Part shown: piece by piece, positions 7,998-17,371 of the stretch
Layout: each line of letters begins with the position of its first letter
How positions within the stretch are numbered: the stretch's first letter is position 1
DNA from: Methanocalculus natronophilus
Lineage (GTDB): Archaea; Halobacteriota; Methanomicrobia; Methanomicrobiales; Methanocorpusculaceae
Assembly (NCBI RefSeq): GCF_038751955.1
Contig: NZ_JBCEXH010000006.1
Location: 32,294 to 96,293 of the forward strand
Direction of reading: 5' to 3'
Length of the DNA: 64,000 nucleotides
Notes under the pieces: model-generated
Told to the model about the DNA's origin: nothing
What the model saw: the letters and a program-made list of their open reading frames with translations, nothing else
The model's database searches: none
Made by a program: the position numbers and the translations under genes

Positions 7998-9196
7998 CGA
8001 CCGCCAACCTGCCTTGATATTGCGATACGGGATCCAATTTCTGCACAAACCGGGCGTTTCAGGACGACATCGACGATATTCTTCCTGGTTCCGGTAACCA
8101 CACCGACTGTGACAGCAGTCCCCACAGAGAGCATAAGCGGCTCTTTGTGCTTCAGTGGCTCAATCAGCTGCTCAGATGTTGCACCAACGACACGCTCCAT
8201 CAGGGTGACGTCAAACTTCATCGTATCCCATACCGGCGGTAGTTTTCCGGGATGGCCTGCCACCTGGCCGACGAGCGTATCGCTTTTGGTGATAGCAGGA
8301 TCAAGTTTTGTGCCAAGACCCGTGAGACCACCCGGTGTTGCCAGGGTGATCTTCTTTGCACCCATGTGCATGGAGCTGATCTTTGTCTGTATAGGCTCCC
8401 ATTTCGTCTTATTTTCGATGATTTGCTGCCTTCCGGGACGAATCTCGATCTCCTCACCATCACGGAGCAACCCGCGGATCAGCGACCCGCCGATCACCCC
8501 TCCACGGATATCACGCCAGCTGGCGGCCGGCTTGTTGATATCAAAGGAGCGCGCAATCAGGAGAACCGGTGGAACATCGGGATCACGATCGATCTCGGGG
8601 ATCGTCTCATCAAGTGCACCAACCAGTGCCGGGAAGTTGATCCCTTTCTGTGCTGAAACCGGTATGATGGGTGCATTCTCGGCAACCGTCCCTTTCACAA
8701 ATTTTTTAATCTGCTTATAATTCTCAAGTGCAGCAGCCTGGGTAACAACATCGATTTTGTTCTGGACGATAACTATCCGGGTTATCCCGGTTAATTCAAG
8801 CGCCATAAGATGCTCTTTCGTCTGTGGTTGTGGACATGGCTCGTTTGCTGCAATGACAAGCATCGCACCGTCCATGATCGCAGAGCCGGAGAGCATCGTC
8901 GCCATCAGGGTTTCGTGACCGGGGGCGTCCACAAAAGAGACCGATCGAAACGGCTCGGTCTTCCCATTACAGACCGGACAATCCGGAAATGTGGATAGCG
9001 CATCAGATCCGGTACACGATGGACACCGGTAAAAGGTTACATCCGCATACCCCAGACGGATCGAGATCCCCCGTTTCAACTCTTCACTGTGGCGATCCGT
9101 CCAGGTGCCGGTAACCCCTGAGACAAGCGTCGTTTTTCCGTGGTCGACGTGACCGACGACGCCTATATTGACACTTGGTATTGTAGGATCATGCAA
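7961..9196 (-). CDS. eif2g: Translation initiation factor aIF2 subunit gamma
   Basis: The 411-residue GTPase core of aIF2, which delivers initiator methionyl-tRNA to the small subunit. G1 is [10 protein letters not shown] (15-24), G3 is DAPGHE, G4 is NKID, and a zinc knuckle inside the G domain has C58, C61, C73 and C76. Two beta-barrel domains follow, with [19 protein letters not shown] starting domain II. Length matches the family. First gene of the minus-strand transcription/translation block; its promoter must lie in 9197-9300. Confidence 0.97.
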   Translation of the reverse strand: MHDPTIPSVNIGVVGHVDHGKTTLVSGVTGTWTDRHSEELKRGISIRLGYADVTFYRCPSCTGSDALSTFPDCPVCNGKTEPFRSVSFVDAPGHETLMATMLSGSAIMDGAMLVIAANEPCPQPQTKEHLMALELTGITRIVIVQNKIDVVTQAAALENYKQIKKFVKGTVAENAPIIPVSAQKGINFPALVGALDETIPEIDRDPDVPPVLLIARSFDINKPAASWRDIRGGVIGGSLIRGLLRDGEEIEIRPGRQQIIENKTKWEPIQTKISSMHMGAKKITLATPGGLTGLGTKLDPAITKSDTLVGQVAGHPGKLPPVWDTMKFDVTLMERVVGATSEQLIEPLKHKEPLMLSVGTAVTVGVVTGTRKNIVDVVLKRPVCAEIGSRIAISRQVGGRWRLIGMGVLTE

Positions 9197-9407
9197 AGAA
9201 ACTCAAACCTCCATAGCCTATATAATCGTTCTTCTCATAGATAATATCTCAGGGTAGCGGAACGATCAGGATACGATCAGGCACCCCCGTTTTTGGAAGG
9301 AGTTGAGACCGGCAACACCCCAGAGGACATATGGAGTATGTCAGAACATGAACAATTATTCCGAAATAGTAATATCATAGTGCGAATCAGATACAGTAGG
9401 AAATGAT

Positions 9408-9830
9408 ATGACCGGAGAATCAGAGTTATCACGAATTGGCATCTCACTCCCGAAGAATCTGCTTGACAAATTTGATGATATCATCGGTATGCGCGGGTAC
9501 TCATCACGTTCCGAGGGTATCAGGGATGCGATCCGCAGCTACATCACATACTACCAGTGGATGAGTGATGTGAAGGGAGATCGCCAGGGTGTTATTACGA
9601 TGGTATATGATCACGAACACCGCGGCCTCATCCAGACACTGACAGAGATCCAGCACGACTATATGTCCCTTATCCAGGCATCACTCCATTCCCATGTCAC
9701 CCATGACCGGTGCCTTGAGGTGATACTGGTGAGAGGGGATGGTAATGACATCAAGGCGGTTGCCGAACGCCTGATGTCGCAAAAAGGTGTTGAATCTGTT
9801 AAATTAACAACGATTCCGGTAAACAGGTGA
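9408..9830 (+). CDS. nikR: Nickel-responsive regulator NikR
   Basis: A 140-residue ribbon-helix-helix repressor with a C-terminal ACT-like nickel-binding domain. The DNA-binding part is LSRIGISLPKNLLDKFDDII ending with SRSEGIRDAIR. All four square-planar nickel ligands are present with the E. coli spacing: H83, H94, H96 and C102 (equivalent to 76, 87, 89, 95). It probably controls nickel uptake, important in methanogens for hydrogenases and coenzyme F430. The start is the ATG at 9408. Target genes are not in the window, and I could not identify a convincing palindromic operator in its own upstream region. Confidence 0.93.
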   Translation: MTGESELSRIGISLPKNLLDKFDDIIGMRGYSSRSEGIRDAIRSYITYYQWMSDVKGDRQGVITMVYDHEHRGLIQTLTEIQHDYMSLIQASLHSHVTHDRCLEVILVRGDGNDIKAVAERLMSQKGVESVKLTTIPVNR

Positions 9831-9834
9831 GGGA

Positions 9835-10128
9835 TCAGCCCCCACACTCAACATTATCGTCACAGAGACGTGCACTCTCGGCAGCCAGAGTCTGGCGGAT
9901 GACATCCTCCTGGATCTCTTCACGCACATCCTTCTCTTTCTTTGGCTTATTCTCTTTCAGGCTGGTTATAGGCGTGAGCATGTCGGCACGGTAGAGAAGA
10001 TCGGTTGTATCGACAATACAGAAGAGATCACCCCCAATCTCTTCAATACCGGTCACAGTACCGACGGTTCCGGTTCGCCCATACCGGACCGCCTGGCCGG
10101 GCTTGATAGCAGTGGTCATGGTTAGCAT
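9835..10128 (-). CDS. DUF2098 family protein
   Basis: A 97-residue protein of a family found mainly in methanogens. The N-terminal half is SH3-like: AIKPGQAVRYGRTGTVGTV, GIEEIGGDLFCIVDTTDLLYRADMLTPI; the C-terminal half is charged and helical (SLKENKPKKEKDVREEIQEDV) and ends with two Cys in DDNVECGG. Start is either 10128 (MLTM) or 10119 (MTTAIKPG); neither has a clear ribosome site. Function unknown. It converges on nikR with four bases between stops. Confidence 0.7.
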   Translation of the reverse strand: MLTMTTAIKPGQAVRYGRTGTVGTVTGIEEIGGDLFCIVDTTDLLYRADMLTPITSLKENKPKKEKDVREEIQEDVIRQTLAAESARLCDDNVECGG

Positions 10129-10232
10129 TGTAGGTACGGGACGGGATAAAGATATTGGGATCGGTTGTTCCATCCACCCCCGGGGGGCTGATTGCCTGGA
10201 CCTTCAGAGAACCTGCCAGTAGTACCCGGACC

Positions 10233-11210
10233 CTACCAGTGCACCCTCTGGAGCAGTTTGGCAACCCGCCGTGTTCCTGGCTGCGGCTTCAGGTTATCGG
10301 GAAGATGAACAGCATCCCCTTTCAAAGCCGAGAATATCGAGCCAAGTGATCTGCCCATCGAAGGGCCGTATCCGCCTTCAAGCACAAGCGCAATCGGCAG
10401 ATCCAGTGCATCTGTAATCGTGCGTGCCATCATCCCGAAATCTTTTGGAACAAGATGCATGCCTGCAAGCGGATCATCACTGAGCCCGTCCTGGCCGGAT
10501 GAGATGATCAATGCATCCGGATCAAACCGGATCATCGCCGGGATAAAAACCTCCCGGAAAACCCAGAGAAAATCAGCTGATGTGCAGCCGGGAAGGATCG
10601 GGGCATTTAAGGTGTAGCCTTTACCGGCACCTGATCCTATCTCATCTATCCATCCTGTCCGGGGGAAGCTGTTACTCTGGTGGATCGACATCACAAGCAC
10701 CCGGTCACTTGTATAGAATGCTTTCTGCGTCCCATTGCAATGGTGGACATCCCAGTCAAGGATGGCAACCCGGTCATAATCCCTGAGAAGGGAGGCTGCA
10801 GCAATCGCAGCGCTGTTAAAGAGGCAGAAGCCCATGGCACGATCCGGTTCGGCGTGGTGTCCCGGGGGGCGGCCGAGGGCAAAGGCGCGTTCACCATCAA
10901 TTGCACGCTCTGCTGCAAAGACAGCCGAACCGGCTGCATATGATGCCACCTCAAAGGAGCGGGGGGTGATATAGGTGTCGGGATCAATAAATCTCACCCC
11001 ACCAAACTCGGAGAGCTGGCGGATCATCCGGATATGTGCAGGCGTATGCACAGAGGCAAGATCCGCTTCCTCTGCCAGAACCGGGGGATGGATGGTGACG
11101 CCATCTGGAATACCCTCACGGAGGGCATCCAGACGGAGTGCGCATTCCGGATGGTTGTCAATATGGTGGAGGGAGAAGATCTCCCCTGAGACAGCAGATG
11201 TGCGGGGCAT
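10233..11210 (-). CDS. Histone deacetylase family protein
   Basis: A 325-residue zinc amidohydrolase of the arginase/deacetylase fold (HDAC, AcuC, acetylpolyamine amidohydrolase group). The catalytic His pair is in GRPPGHHAEP (H118, H119), the zinc ligands are D154 and H156 in LDWDVHHCNG and D241 in SSGQDGLSDDPL, and the transition-state Tyr is Y281 in LEGGYGP. All catalytic residues are therefore present. Known substrates in the superfamily include acetyl-lysine in proteins and acetylated polyamines; sequence alone does not decide between them. It is a single gene between DUF2098 and glmS, same strand. Confidence 0.9.
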   Translation of the reverse strand: MPRTSAVSGEIFSLHHIDNHPECALRLDALREGIPDGVTIHPPVLAEEADLASVHTPAHIRMIRQLSEFGGVRFIDPDTYITPRSFEVASYAAGSAVFAAERAIDGERAFALGRPPGHHAEPDRAMGFCLFNSAAIAAASLLRDYDRVAILDWDVHHCNGTQKAFYTSDRVLVMSIHQSNSFPRTGWIDEIGSGAGKGYTLNAPILPGCTSADFLWVFREVFIPAMIRFDPDALIISSGQDGLSDDPLAGMHLVPKDFGMMARTITDALDLPIALVLEGGYGPSMGRSLGSIFSALKGDAVHLPDNLKPQPGTRRVAKLLQRVHW

Positions 11211-11331
11211 ACGGGATCAACAAACTACAGCACTCTTGTCAGGTGCCAGATGAAACTGAGCTGAAATACGATTGCAGACAGAATACTGTCTGGAAAGCAT
11301 CAGGATTTGGCAGGAACCATGCACGAACAAC

Positions 11332-13077
11332 TCACTCCACAGTCACACTTTTTGCCAGGTTCCGTGGCTTATCAATATCACACCCAAGCGCATCCGCAGT
11401 CTGGTAGGCAAGCCGCTGGAGGAGGACAGAGACCGATGCAACAGCAGCCACCTCGTCCTGAGCCGGAACCGGGAGGAAGAGATCCACAAGTTCCGGCAGT
11501 TCATCATCACCGGTTAAGCCGATTCCGATCACCGGTGCTCCACGCGCTTTAATCTCCTTAATATTTGAGAGCATCACCGGGTATGTCCTGCCGGGCATCG
11601 CAACCGCGATGACAGGAGTATCCGGGGAGAGGAGTGCAAACGGCCCATGCTTCAGCTCGCCTGCCGCATACCCCTCAGCATGGATATAGGTGATCTCTTT
11701 CATCTTCAGTGCCCCTTCAAGCGCCACGGGATAGTAGAGACCCCGGCCAATGAAGAAGATAGAGTTCGCACATTTGCAGAGTGAGACTGCCCCGTCAACC
11801 GGTATGGTGAGTGCGTCCTCGATCATGACATTCACGCGATCAAGATCCCATTCAGACAGGTTCTCCGAGAGGGAAGAGGCGATCTCAAGACCTGCTGCAA
11901 GCTGGGCAATGAACGATTTTGTCGCAGCGACACTCACTTCGGGACCGGCACGGGTATAGATCGTCGCATCAGCGATCCTGGCAACTGATGATCCGACCAC
12001 ATTGGTGATCGCAATTGTGGGGCAGCCGCATGACTTTGCCATCTTCAGTGCGGCAAGCGTATCCGCAGTCTCACCGGACTGGGTAAGACCGATGATCAGG
12101 TCAGTGAGCGGTGGAGTATAGTACTTAAATTCTGATCCGATCTCAACCCTGACGGGGATACCGCAGTATGACTCAAGGATGTACTTATAGAGAAGGCCAG
12201 CATGATAGGATGAGCCGCAGGCGATGACCGATATCGTCTCTTTTCTCTTTGAGAGGATGGCAAGAGCCTCGTCTGCCTCTCTCACCGCCTGAAGGGTATT
12301 GTAGAAGACCTGGGGCTGTTCAAAGATCTCTTTCAGCATAAAGTGGGTGAACCCACCCTTTTTGGCATCCTCAACATCCCAGTCCACCTCTTCTGCCTGA
12401 CGTGAAACCGGGTTGCCATCATGGAAGATCTGCAGCTCTGATCTCAAAAGGGCAATACAATCGCCATCTTCAAGATAGATCACCCGTCGGGTATACTCGA
12501 GTAGGGGAGTGATATCTGATGAACAGAAGAACTCACGATCTCCAATCCCGATCACAAGAGGGCTTCCGTTCCGGGCGCCAACAATTGTGTCGCATCCTTC
12601 TGCAGCCACGAGGAGGGCATATGAGCCTTTGAGACGCGGAAGAATCGCAAAGAAAGCAGACCGAAGATCTCCATCAAACTGCTCCTCAACAAGATGGGCA
12701 ACCACCTCGGTATCGGTATCTGATCTGAAGATATGTCCGCGTGCAAGTAATTCACGCTTCAGTTCTGCATAGTTCTCAATGATCCCGTTATGCACCACCG
12801 CAATTCTGCCGGTACAATCAAGGTGGGGGTGAGCATTGCGGTCGTCTGGAACACCATGGGTTGCCCACCGGGTATGCCCAATCCCAATCGTCCCCGGCAG
12901 ACTGGTAAACGAGGGATCGGCACCAGAGATTCTGCCGCTCTTTTTAGCTACAGAGAGACCTTCATTCAGTGTTGCAAGGCCAAAGGAATCATATCCCCTG
13001 TATTCAAGCTTCTTTAAACCCTCAATCACAATTCTGGCTGCCTGGCGATTACCGATATAGCCCACAAGCCCACACAT
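11332..13077 (-). CDS. glmS: Glutamine-fructose-6-phosphate aminotransferase
   Basis: A 581-residue enzyme making glucosamine-6-phosphate from fructose-6-phosphate and glutamine, first step of UDP-GlcNAc synthesis. The N-terminal glutaminase starts MCGLVGYIGN with the nucleophilic Cys2 and holds THGVPDDRNAHPH and HNGIIENY. Two SIS sugar-binding domains follow (IACGSSYHAGLLYKY near 290; FIGRGLYYPVALEGALKMKE near 450) and the C-terminus ends PRNLAKSVTVE. It starts one base after the stop of the upstream nucleotidyltransferase, so it is the last gene of the glm operon. Confidence 0.97.
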   Translation of the reverse strand: MCGLVGYIGNRQAARIVIEGLKKLEYRGYDSFGLATLNEGLSVAKKSGRISGADPSFTSLPGTIGIGHTRWATHGVPDDRNAHPHLDCTGRIAVVHNGIIENYAELKRELLARGHIFRSDTDTEVVAHLVEEQFDGDLRSAFFAILPRLKGSYALLVAAEGCDTIVGARNGSPLVIGIGDREFFCSSDITPLLEYTRRVIYLEDGDCIALLRSELQIFHDGNPVSRQAEEVDWDVEDAKKGGFTHFMLKEIFEQPQVFYNTLQAVREADEALAILSKRKETISVIACGSSYHAGLLYKYILESYCGIPVRVEIGSEFKYYTPPLTDLIIGLTQSGETADTLAALKMAKSCGCPTIAITNVVGSSVARIADATIYTRAGPEVSVAATKSFIAQLAAGLEIASSLSENLSEWDLDRVNVMIEDALTIPVDGAVSLCKCANSIFFIGRGLYYPVALEGALKMKEITYIHAEGYAAGELKHGPFALLSPDTPVIAVAMPGRTYPVMLSNIKEIKARGAPVIGIGLTGDDELPELVDLFLPVPAQDEVAAVASVSVLLQRLAYQTADALGCDIDKPRNLAKSVTVE

Positions 13078-13078
13078 T

Positions 13079-14242
13079 TCAGATCACCCGCGAGCCATCA
13101 GGAATCACTCCTTCAAGCCGCCTGCCAGAACGGACATCGACATTGTTTCCAAGGATGCATCCCGTCAGGACAACAGATGGTTCAAGCCGGACACCTTCGC
13201 CAAGAATGGCGCCAAACGTGCCGCGGTGAAGCATCTTCGCATCTCCGTCCCCAAGTGAATAGAGGCCGGATGTCGTGATCGTTGAGAGATGATCAGCTAT
13301 CAGGCACCCATCCCCGATAACAGAGTCAGAAATCCGGGAATGGGAGCCAACCCTGACATCATCCATAAGAATACTGTTTTCCACAAAAGTGAATGGCTCT
13401 ATACTGACACGGCTCCCGATACTCACATCAGGTCCGATGACCGTATTTGGGTGGATGACGGTATCATCCCCGATCCTGACCGGACCGGTGATACAGCAGC
13501 CAGGGCCGATGGTGGTTCTGGATCCAATTGATACATTCCCCCTTATCGTGACAAGACGGCTTATAGCCCCGCTTTTTTGTGGCTCATTGGTTCTGAGCAG
13601 ATGCCGGTTCTGACTGAGAAGATCCCATGCATGGATCGCATCATCCCATTCACAGCCCCGGACAGCCCGGATCAAAACACCCTCAGCTATCAGGCGGATG
13701 AGGAGATCTGAAAGTTCAAATTCGGAGACAGATTGTATCACTTCAGGTGTGAAGAGATAGAGCCCGCTGCTGACAAGGGAAGGTCCTGTTTCATCCGGCT
13801 TCTCGATAAAGGAGGTCACATAATTGTTCTGCACGGTCACGACACCATAATGGGACGGAGAAGAGGAGGAGTTGACCATGATGGCGTTCCCATCTGATCC
13901 CATCATCCTGATGGAGTCGGCATCCACGTACGTATCCCCTGAGAGAACGAGTGCCGTATCGTGGATGAGGGGTGCTGCACAGGCGAGGGCATGAGCAGAT
14001 CCAAGCTGCCGCTCCTGGACGACAACCCGAACCTCATGATCGAGACTGTTTAAATGCCTGATCACCTGCTCTTTCCTGTACCCGACGACGACGATGATAT
14101 CCCGTATACCGGATGCGAGGAGGGCATCAATACAATAATCGATTAAAGGGCGGTTGCCAACGGGTATAAGCGCCTTTGGCCGGTTTTTTGTTAACGGGCG
14201 AAGCCGCCAGCCCTCGCCACCTGCCAGAATAACTGCCTGCAT
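13079..14242 (-). CDS. Sugar-1-phosphate nucleotidylyltransferase with LbH domain (second GlmU-like)
   Basis: A 387-residue protein with an N-terminal nucleotidyltransferase (MQAVILAGGEGWRLRPLTKNRPKALIPVGNRPLI) and a C-terminal left-handed beta-helix of hexapeptide repeats (about 230-387: GNVSIGSRTTIGPGCCITGPVRIGDDTVIHPN). The G-G-E-G loop, the SGD metal site and EKPDE are present. It is a paralog of the neighbouring 405-residue enzyme and may provide UDP- or dTDP-hexose rather than UDP-GlcNAc; the acetyltransferase C-terminus of the neighbour is not clearly conserved. It could also feed the glucan pathway as a glucose-1-phosphate nucleotidyltransferase, which is inference. Confidence 0.85.
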   Translation of the reverse strand: MQAVILAGGEGWRLRPLTKNRPKALIPVGNRPLIDYCIDALLASGIRDIIVVVGYRKEQVIRHLNSLDHEVRVVVQERQLGSAHALACAAPLIHDTALVLSGDTYVDADSIRMMGSDGNAIMVNSSSSPSHYGVVTVQNNYVTSFIEKPDETGPSLVSSGLYLFTPEVIQSVSEFELSDLLIRLIAEGVLIRAVRGCEWDDAIHAWDLLSQNRHLLRTNEPQKSGAISRLVTIRGNVSIGSRTTIGPGCCITGPVRIGDDTVIHPNTVIGPDVSIGSRVSIEPFTFVENSILMDDVRVGSHSRISDSVIGDGCLIADHLSTITTSGLYSLGDGDAKMLHRGTFGAILGEGVRLEPSVVLTGCILGNNVDVRSGRRLEGVIPDGSRVI

Positions 14243-14248
14243 CTTCTC

Positions 14249-15466
14249 TTACCTCGAAATGATTGTGTCATCGTCATAGACGCCATCAACAAACGAATGT
14301 GGCGCAATTCTTGAGTTCGATCCGATGATCGATCCCGTATTGACCGAGCAGTTGATGCCAAAGAGGACATCATCGCCTATGACCGCACCAAACTTCTTTC
14401 TTCCTGTGGCAATCCCTCCTGATGACACAATCCCATGATCATGCCGGAGATTGGCAATTTTTGTCCCTGCACCGAAATTGCACCCTGCTCCGATGACGCT
14501 GTCGCCGATATAGTTGAAATGAGGGATCTTTGTGCCATGGAAGATGACAGAATTCTTCACTTCCACGGCATGGCCGATATGGCATGAGTCGCCGATAGCA
14601 GTCTTTGGCCGGATATAGGCATGGGGCCCGATGATGCAGTTTTTACCTATACAGCAGGGGCCTTCGATATAACTGCCAAAACGTATGACTGTCCCTTCCC
14701 CGATTGTGACCTGGCCGGTTATGAAAACCCCTTCCTCGATAAATCCGGCGTTCTCTGCTGCTTCATCCGGGAGGATAGTTTCATGGGCAGCAAGGATATC
14801 CCATGGGTAGCCGACATCCATCCATGACCGGAAATGGACAGCAGCAAGCCGGCCCTCGTCAATGTACCTGGTGAGGGCATCGGTCAGTTCGTACTCGCCC
14901 CGGCCCGAAAGCCCGATTGTCTGAAGCAGGTCAAATATTTCTGGAGAGAAGAGATAGGCGCCAGCATTGATCATGCTGCTCTTTGGATGCTTTGATTTCT
15001 CTTCCAGGTTCACAACCCGGTTGCTTTCAAGAACAACCACACCGTACTCGCCGGGGTTTTCAGTCTCTGCAACTGCCATTGCGGGAGCAGGCAATTCCGA
15101 GAGTGCCTCTATCTCGCCGGAACTGACGATCATATCCCCGTTCATCATCAGGAAGCTGCCGGATACAAGCCCTTCGGCAGAAAGGAGCGCATCTGCTGTG
15201 CCACGCTGCCTCTTCTGGAGGACATACTCTATCTCAACACCGAGCCCGCTGCCATCACCAAAGTGATCCCGGACAGCCTGTTCCCCGTATCCGACCACCA
15301 GGATAAAGCGCCTGATACCGGCATCCCTTGCAGCAATAATTAAGTGTTCAAGCATCGGGCGGTTAGCAAGCGGGATCATCACCTTGGGGCGGTTCGTTGT
15401 CAGCGGCCGCATCCGTTTTCCTTCTCCCGCTGCAAGAATGACACATTCAGTTGGTACTGCCATCAT
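14249..15466 (-). CDS. glmU: Bifunctional UDP-GlcNAc pyrophosphorylase/acetyltransferase
   Basis: A 405-residue archaeal GlmU-type enzyme. The N-terminal domain has CVILAAGEGKRMRPLTTNRPKV, MNGDM for the metal site and VGYPWDIL; the C-terminal left-handed beta helix has the acetyltransferase-like stretch IRPKTAIGDSCHIGHAVEVKNSVIF, followed by PHFNYIGDSVIGAGCNFGAGT, matching the family active site region. It would acetylate glucosamine-1-phosphate and couple it to UTP. ATG overlaps the TGA of glmM (ATGA), so the two are translated together. Confidence 0.92.
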   Translation of the reverse strand: MMAVPTECVILAAGEGKRMRPLTTNRPKVMIPLANRPMLEHLIIAARDAGIRRFILVVGYGEQAVRDHFGDGSGLGVEIEYVLQKRQRGTADALLSAEGLVSGSFLMMNGDMIVSSGEIEALSELPAPAMAVAETENPGEYGVVVLESNRVVNLEEKSKHPKSSMINAGAYLFSPEIFDLLQTIGLSGRGEYELTDALTRYIDEGRLAAVHFRSWMDVGYPWDILAAHETILPDEAAENAGFIEEGVFITGQVTIGEGTVIRFGSYIEGPCCIGKNCIIGPHAYIRPKTAIGDSCHIGHAVEVKNSVIFHGTKIPHFNYIGDSVIGAGCNFGAGTKIANLRHDHGIVSSGGIATGRKKFGAVIGDDVLFGINCSVNTGSIIGSNSRIAPHSFVDGVYDDDTIISR

Positions 15467-16719
15467 GAGACCTTCCGGATCGCTCTTTTTAATCTATCTT
15501 CACCTTCTGAAAGAAGACGTTTTGCATTATCTTTCGTTCTGCCTTCCGCGGTCACCCGGACTTTTGGCTCAGTGCCACTTGCACGTACCAGGTACCAGCC
15601 GTCCTCCTCCTCCACCCGGAGACCATCTGTTGGGTTCTCTGCACCAAGAGCACGGAGTACTGCTGCTCCATCAGGTGTCGGAATTGATGAGCGCAGGATT
15701 GGATACACCGGCATGCCATCAACTTCTTCTGCGAGATCCCATTCACCGGCGATTTCACAGATAAGGGCCGCAGCATAGACGCCATCGGGGCAGAGCGAGT
15801 GGGAGGGGAAGATCCAGCTCCCGGAGGGTTCGCCTCCAAGGCTTCCCCAGGAGAGGAGGGCTTCAGAGACATAACTGTCACCAACAGGCGTGCGGCGGAC
15901 TGTCGCAACCTCGTCAACTGCCATGGACGCATCCATGGTTGTCACCACCTCGCCGAGGTCAAGGTATGACGCAAAGAGCATCAGGAGGTGTTCGCCTGCA
16001 ATGAACCGCCCCCTGTTATCAAAGGCAACGCACCTGTCTGCATCCCCGTCCTGGGCGATCCCGCAGGCAGCACCGGAGCTCCTGATAACCTGTGGCATAT
16101 AGGAGAGGTTCTCAGGCAGGGGTTCAGATGGACGCGGAAACAGCGGAGTTGGATCGCAGTTGAGCAGCACGGCAGGAAGATGGCTCTCTTTGAGAAGGGC
16201 GGGGGTGATGAGCGATCCTGCACCGCCGCCGCAATCCAGGACAACCGTCATCCCTTCAGGAAGAGAGAGGGAAGAGAGGATTGCGTCCTGGTGCTGCGTC
16301 ACAATCTCTGATTCGACCCTTGAACCGATGGTTCTCCAGTCAGTCCATGAAGGATCACCGAGGGTCGCTTCAATCTCATGCTGCTCTGCACGTGTGATGG
16401 ATGAACCATCGGGATTGAAGACTTTTAATCCATTATATTCTTCAGGGTTATGCGAGGCCGTCACCATGATGCCGGCATCTGTATTCCGGGCCGCATAGGC
16501 AACAGTCGGGGTCGGCGCAACCCCTCCGGAGAGAACATCAGACCCGGCAGAGAGGAGGCCTGCAATAAGAGATTCGGCAAGTATATGGCCGCTTGATCGC
16601 GTATCCCGTGCGACAACCACCTTCTGCCTGCCGGCACCCATGGAGAGGCCGAGACTAAGGGAGAGATCAAGAAGCGTTCTGCCATACTGCATCCTGATCC
16701 CCGATGATCCAAAGAGCAT
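15463..16719 (-). CDS. glmM: Phosphoglucosamine mutase
   Basis: A 418-residue alpha-D-phosphohexomutase that converts glucosamine-6-phosphate to the 1-phosphate. The start MLFGSSGIRMQYG is the family N-terminus; the phosphoserine loop is TASHNPEEYNGLKV; the metal loop is QDGDADRCVAFD; the sugar loop GGEPSGSWIF and the phosphate loop VRASGTEPKVRV complete the set. It is slightly short but all four active-site loops are present. First gene of the glm operon, 34 bases after the unknown 205-residue gene, so it may share the upstream suf-pcm transcript. Confidence 0.94.
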   Translation of the reverse strand: MLFGSSGIRMQYGRTLLDLSLSLGLSMGAGRQKVVVARDTRSSGHILAESLIAGLLSAGSDVLSGGVAPTPTVAYAARNTDAGIMVTASHNPEEYNGLKVFNPDGSSITRAEQHEIEATLGDPSWTDWRTIGSRVESEIVTQHQDAILSSLSLPEGMTVVLDCGGGAGSLITPALLKESHLPAVLLNCDPTPLFPRPSEPLPENLSYMPQVIRSSGAACGIAQDGDADRCVAFDNRGRFIAGEHLLMLFASYLDLGEVVTTMDASMAVDEVATVRRTPVGDSYVSEALLSWGSLGGEPSGSWIFPSHSLCPDGVYAAALICEIAGEWDLAEEVDGMPVYPILRSSIPTPDGAAVLRALGAENPTDGLRVEEEDGWYLVRASGTEPKVRVTAEGRTKDNAKRLLSEGEDRLKRAIRKVS

Positions 16720-16753
16720 ACAGAAGATGGGATCAATTCCTAATTATGGTTAC

Positions 16754-17371
16754 TCATCTGCCAAACGGGCACCAGTGCTTCAGGTCCATGAGAGAACAGA
16801 CTCCGGCAGTTGACGGCCCAAGGAAGACGAACTCTTTTGTCTCAAGATACTGGTCCTGTATAGCGACACCTTCGTCAGAGACAAGACCATCGCCTGCAAT
16901 AATGATGATATCAGCTTCCTCAGGGCTCGCTGCAATACGGCCCTTGAAGAGATCCGGAATGGAGTTCAGATCCCCAACAGGGTAGACACTGCCTGCATCA
17001 TACATCCGGAGGAGAAGTTCCCGGCACTCTTCATGGCTGGAGGGCGAACATGCATGCAGCTTCCGTGACATACAGGCAAAGCCTGTCAGGACATTCATGA
17101 TGGCGCAGGCAGCAGCCCGGGTCTTTGGTTTCTTTAGTGCAGCCTCATACAGAAAAGAAATCTTCGTCTTCCCCTCAAACGGGGTCGTCGTCACCATCTC
17201 TGCGGTTCTTCCGCCATACACCGCTTCAAGGCAGACACCTTTTGGGTACTGGCAGGTTGGAACATCAGTATTAATCCAGAGTGAGACGATGCCATCATCG
17301 CACCCGCTTCCCTCAAGTTGTTCTTTCAGCTTTTTTACCGCTCTCCTGATAAGTGTCATGGTATCACGCAT
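16754..17371 (-). CDS. Unknown protein, possibly DUF364-like
   Basis: A 205-residue protein I do not recognise with confidence. It contains nine cysteines, including CQYPKGVC near 40 and ACMSRKLHACSPSSHEEC near 100. The C-terminal part has a Rossmann-like run ADIIIIAGDGLVSDEG and ends EFVFLGPSTAGVCSLMDLKHW, which recalls the GPST signature of DUF364 putative metal-chelation proteins, but the match is weak. Start: the ATG at 17371 has AGGA six bases upstream; an alternative ATG at 17359 overlaps the cyclase stop as ATGA. Translationally coupled to the cyclase gene either way. Confidence 0.55.
   Translation of the reverse strand: MRDTMTLIRRAVKKLKEQLEGSGCDDGIVSLWINTDVPTCQYPKGVCLEAVYGGRTAEMVTTTPFEGKTKISFLYEAALKKPKTRAAACAIMNVLTGFACMSRKLHACSPSSHEECRELLLRMYDAGSVYPVGDLNSIPDLFKGRIAASPEEADIIIIAGDGLVSDEGVAIQDQYLETKEFVFLGPSTAGVCSLMDLKHWCPFGR

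Noticed and set aside
9197..9407. NikR operator upstream of nikR
   Set aside because: GTATG and TATCATA half-sites exist, but the spacing does not fit the known GTATGA-N16-TCATAC pattern, so I cannot support it.
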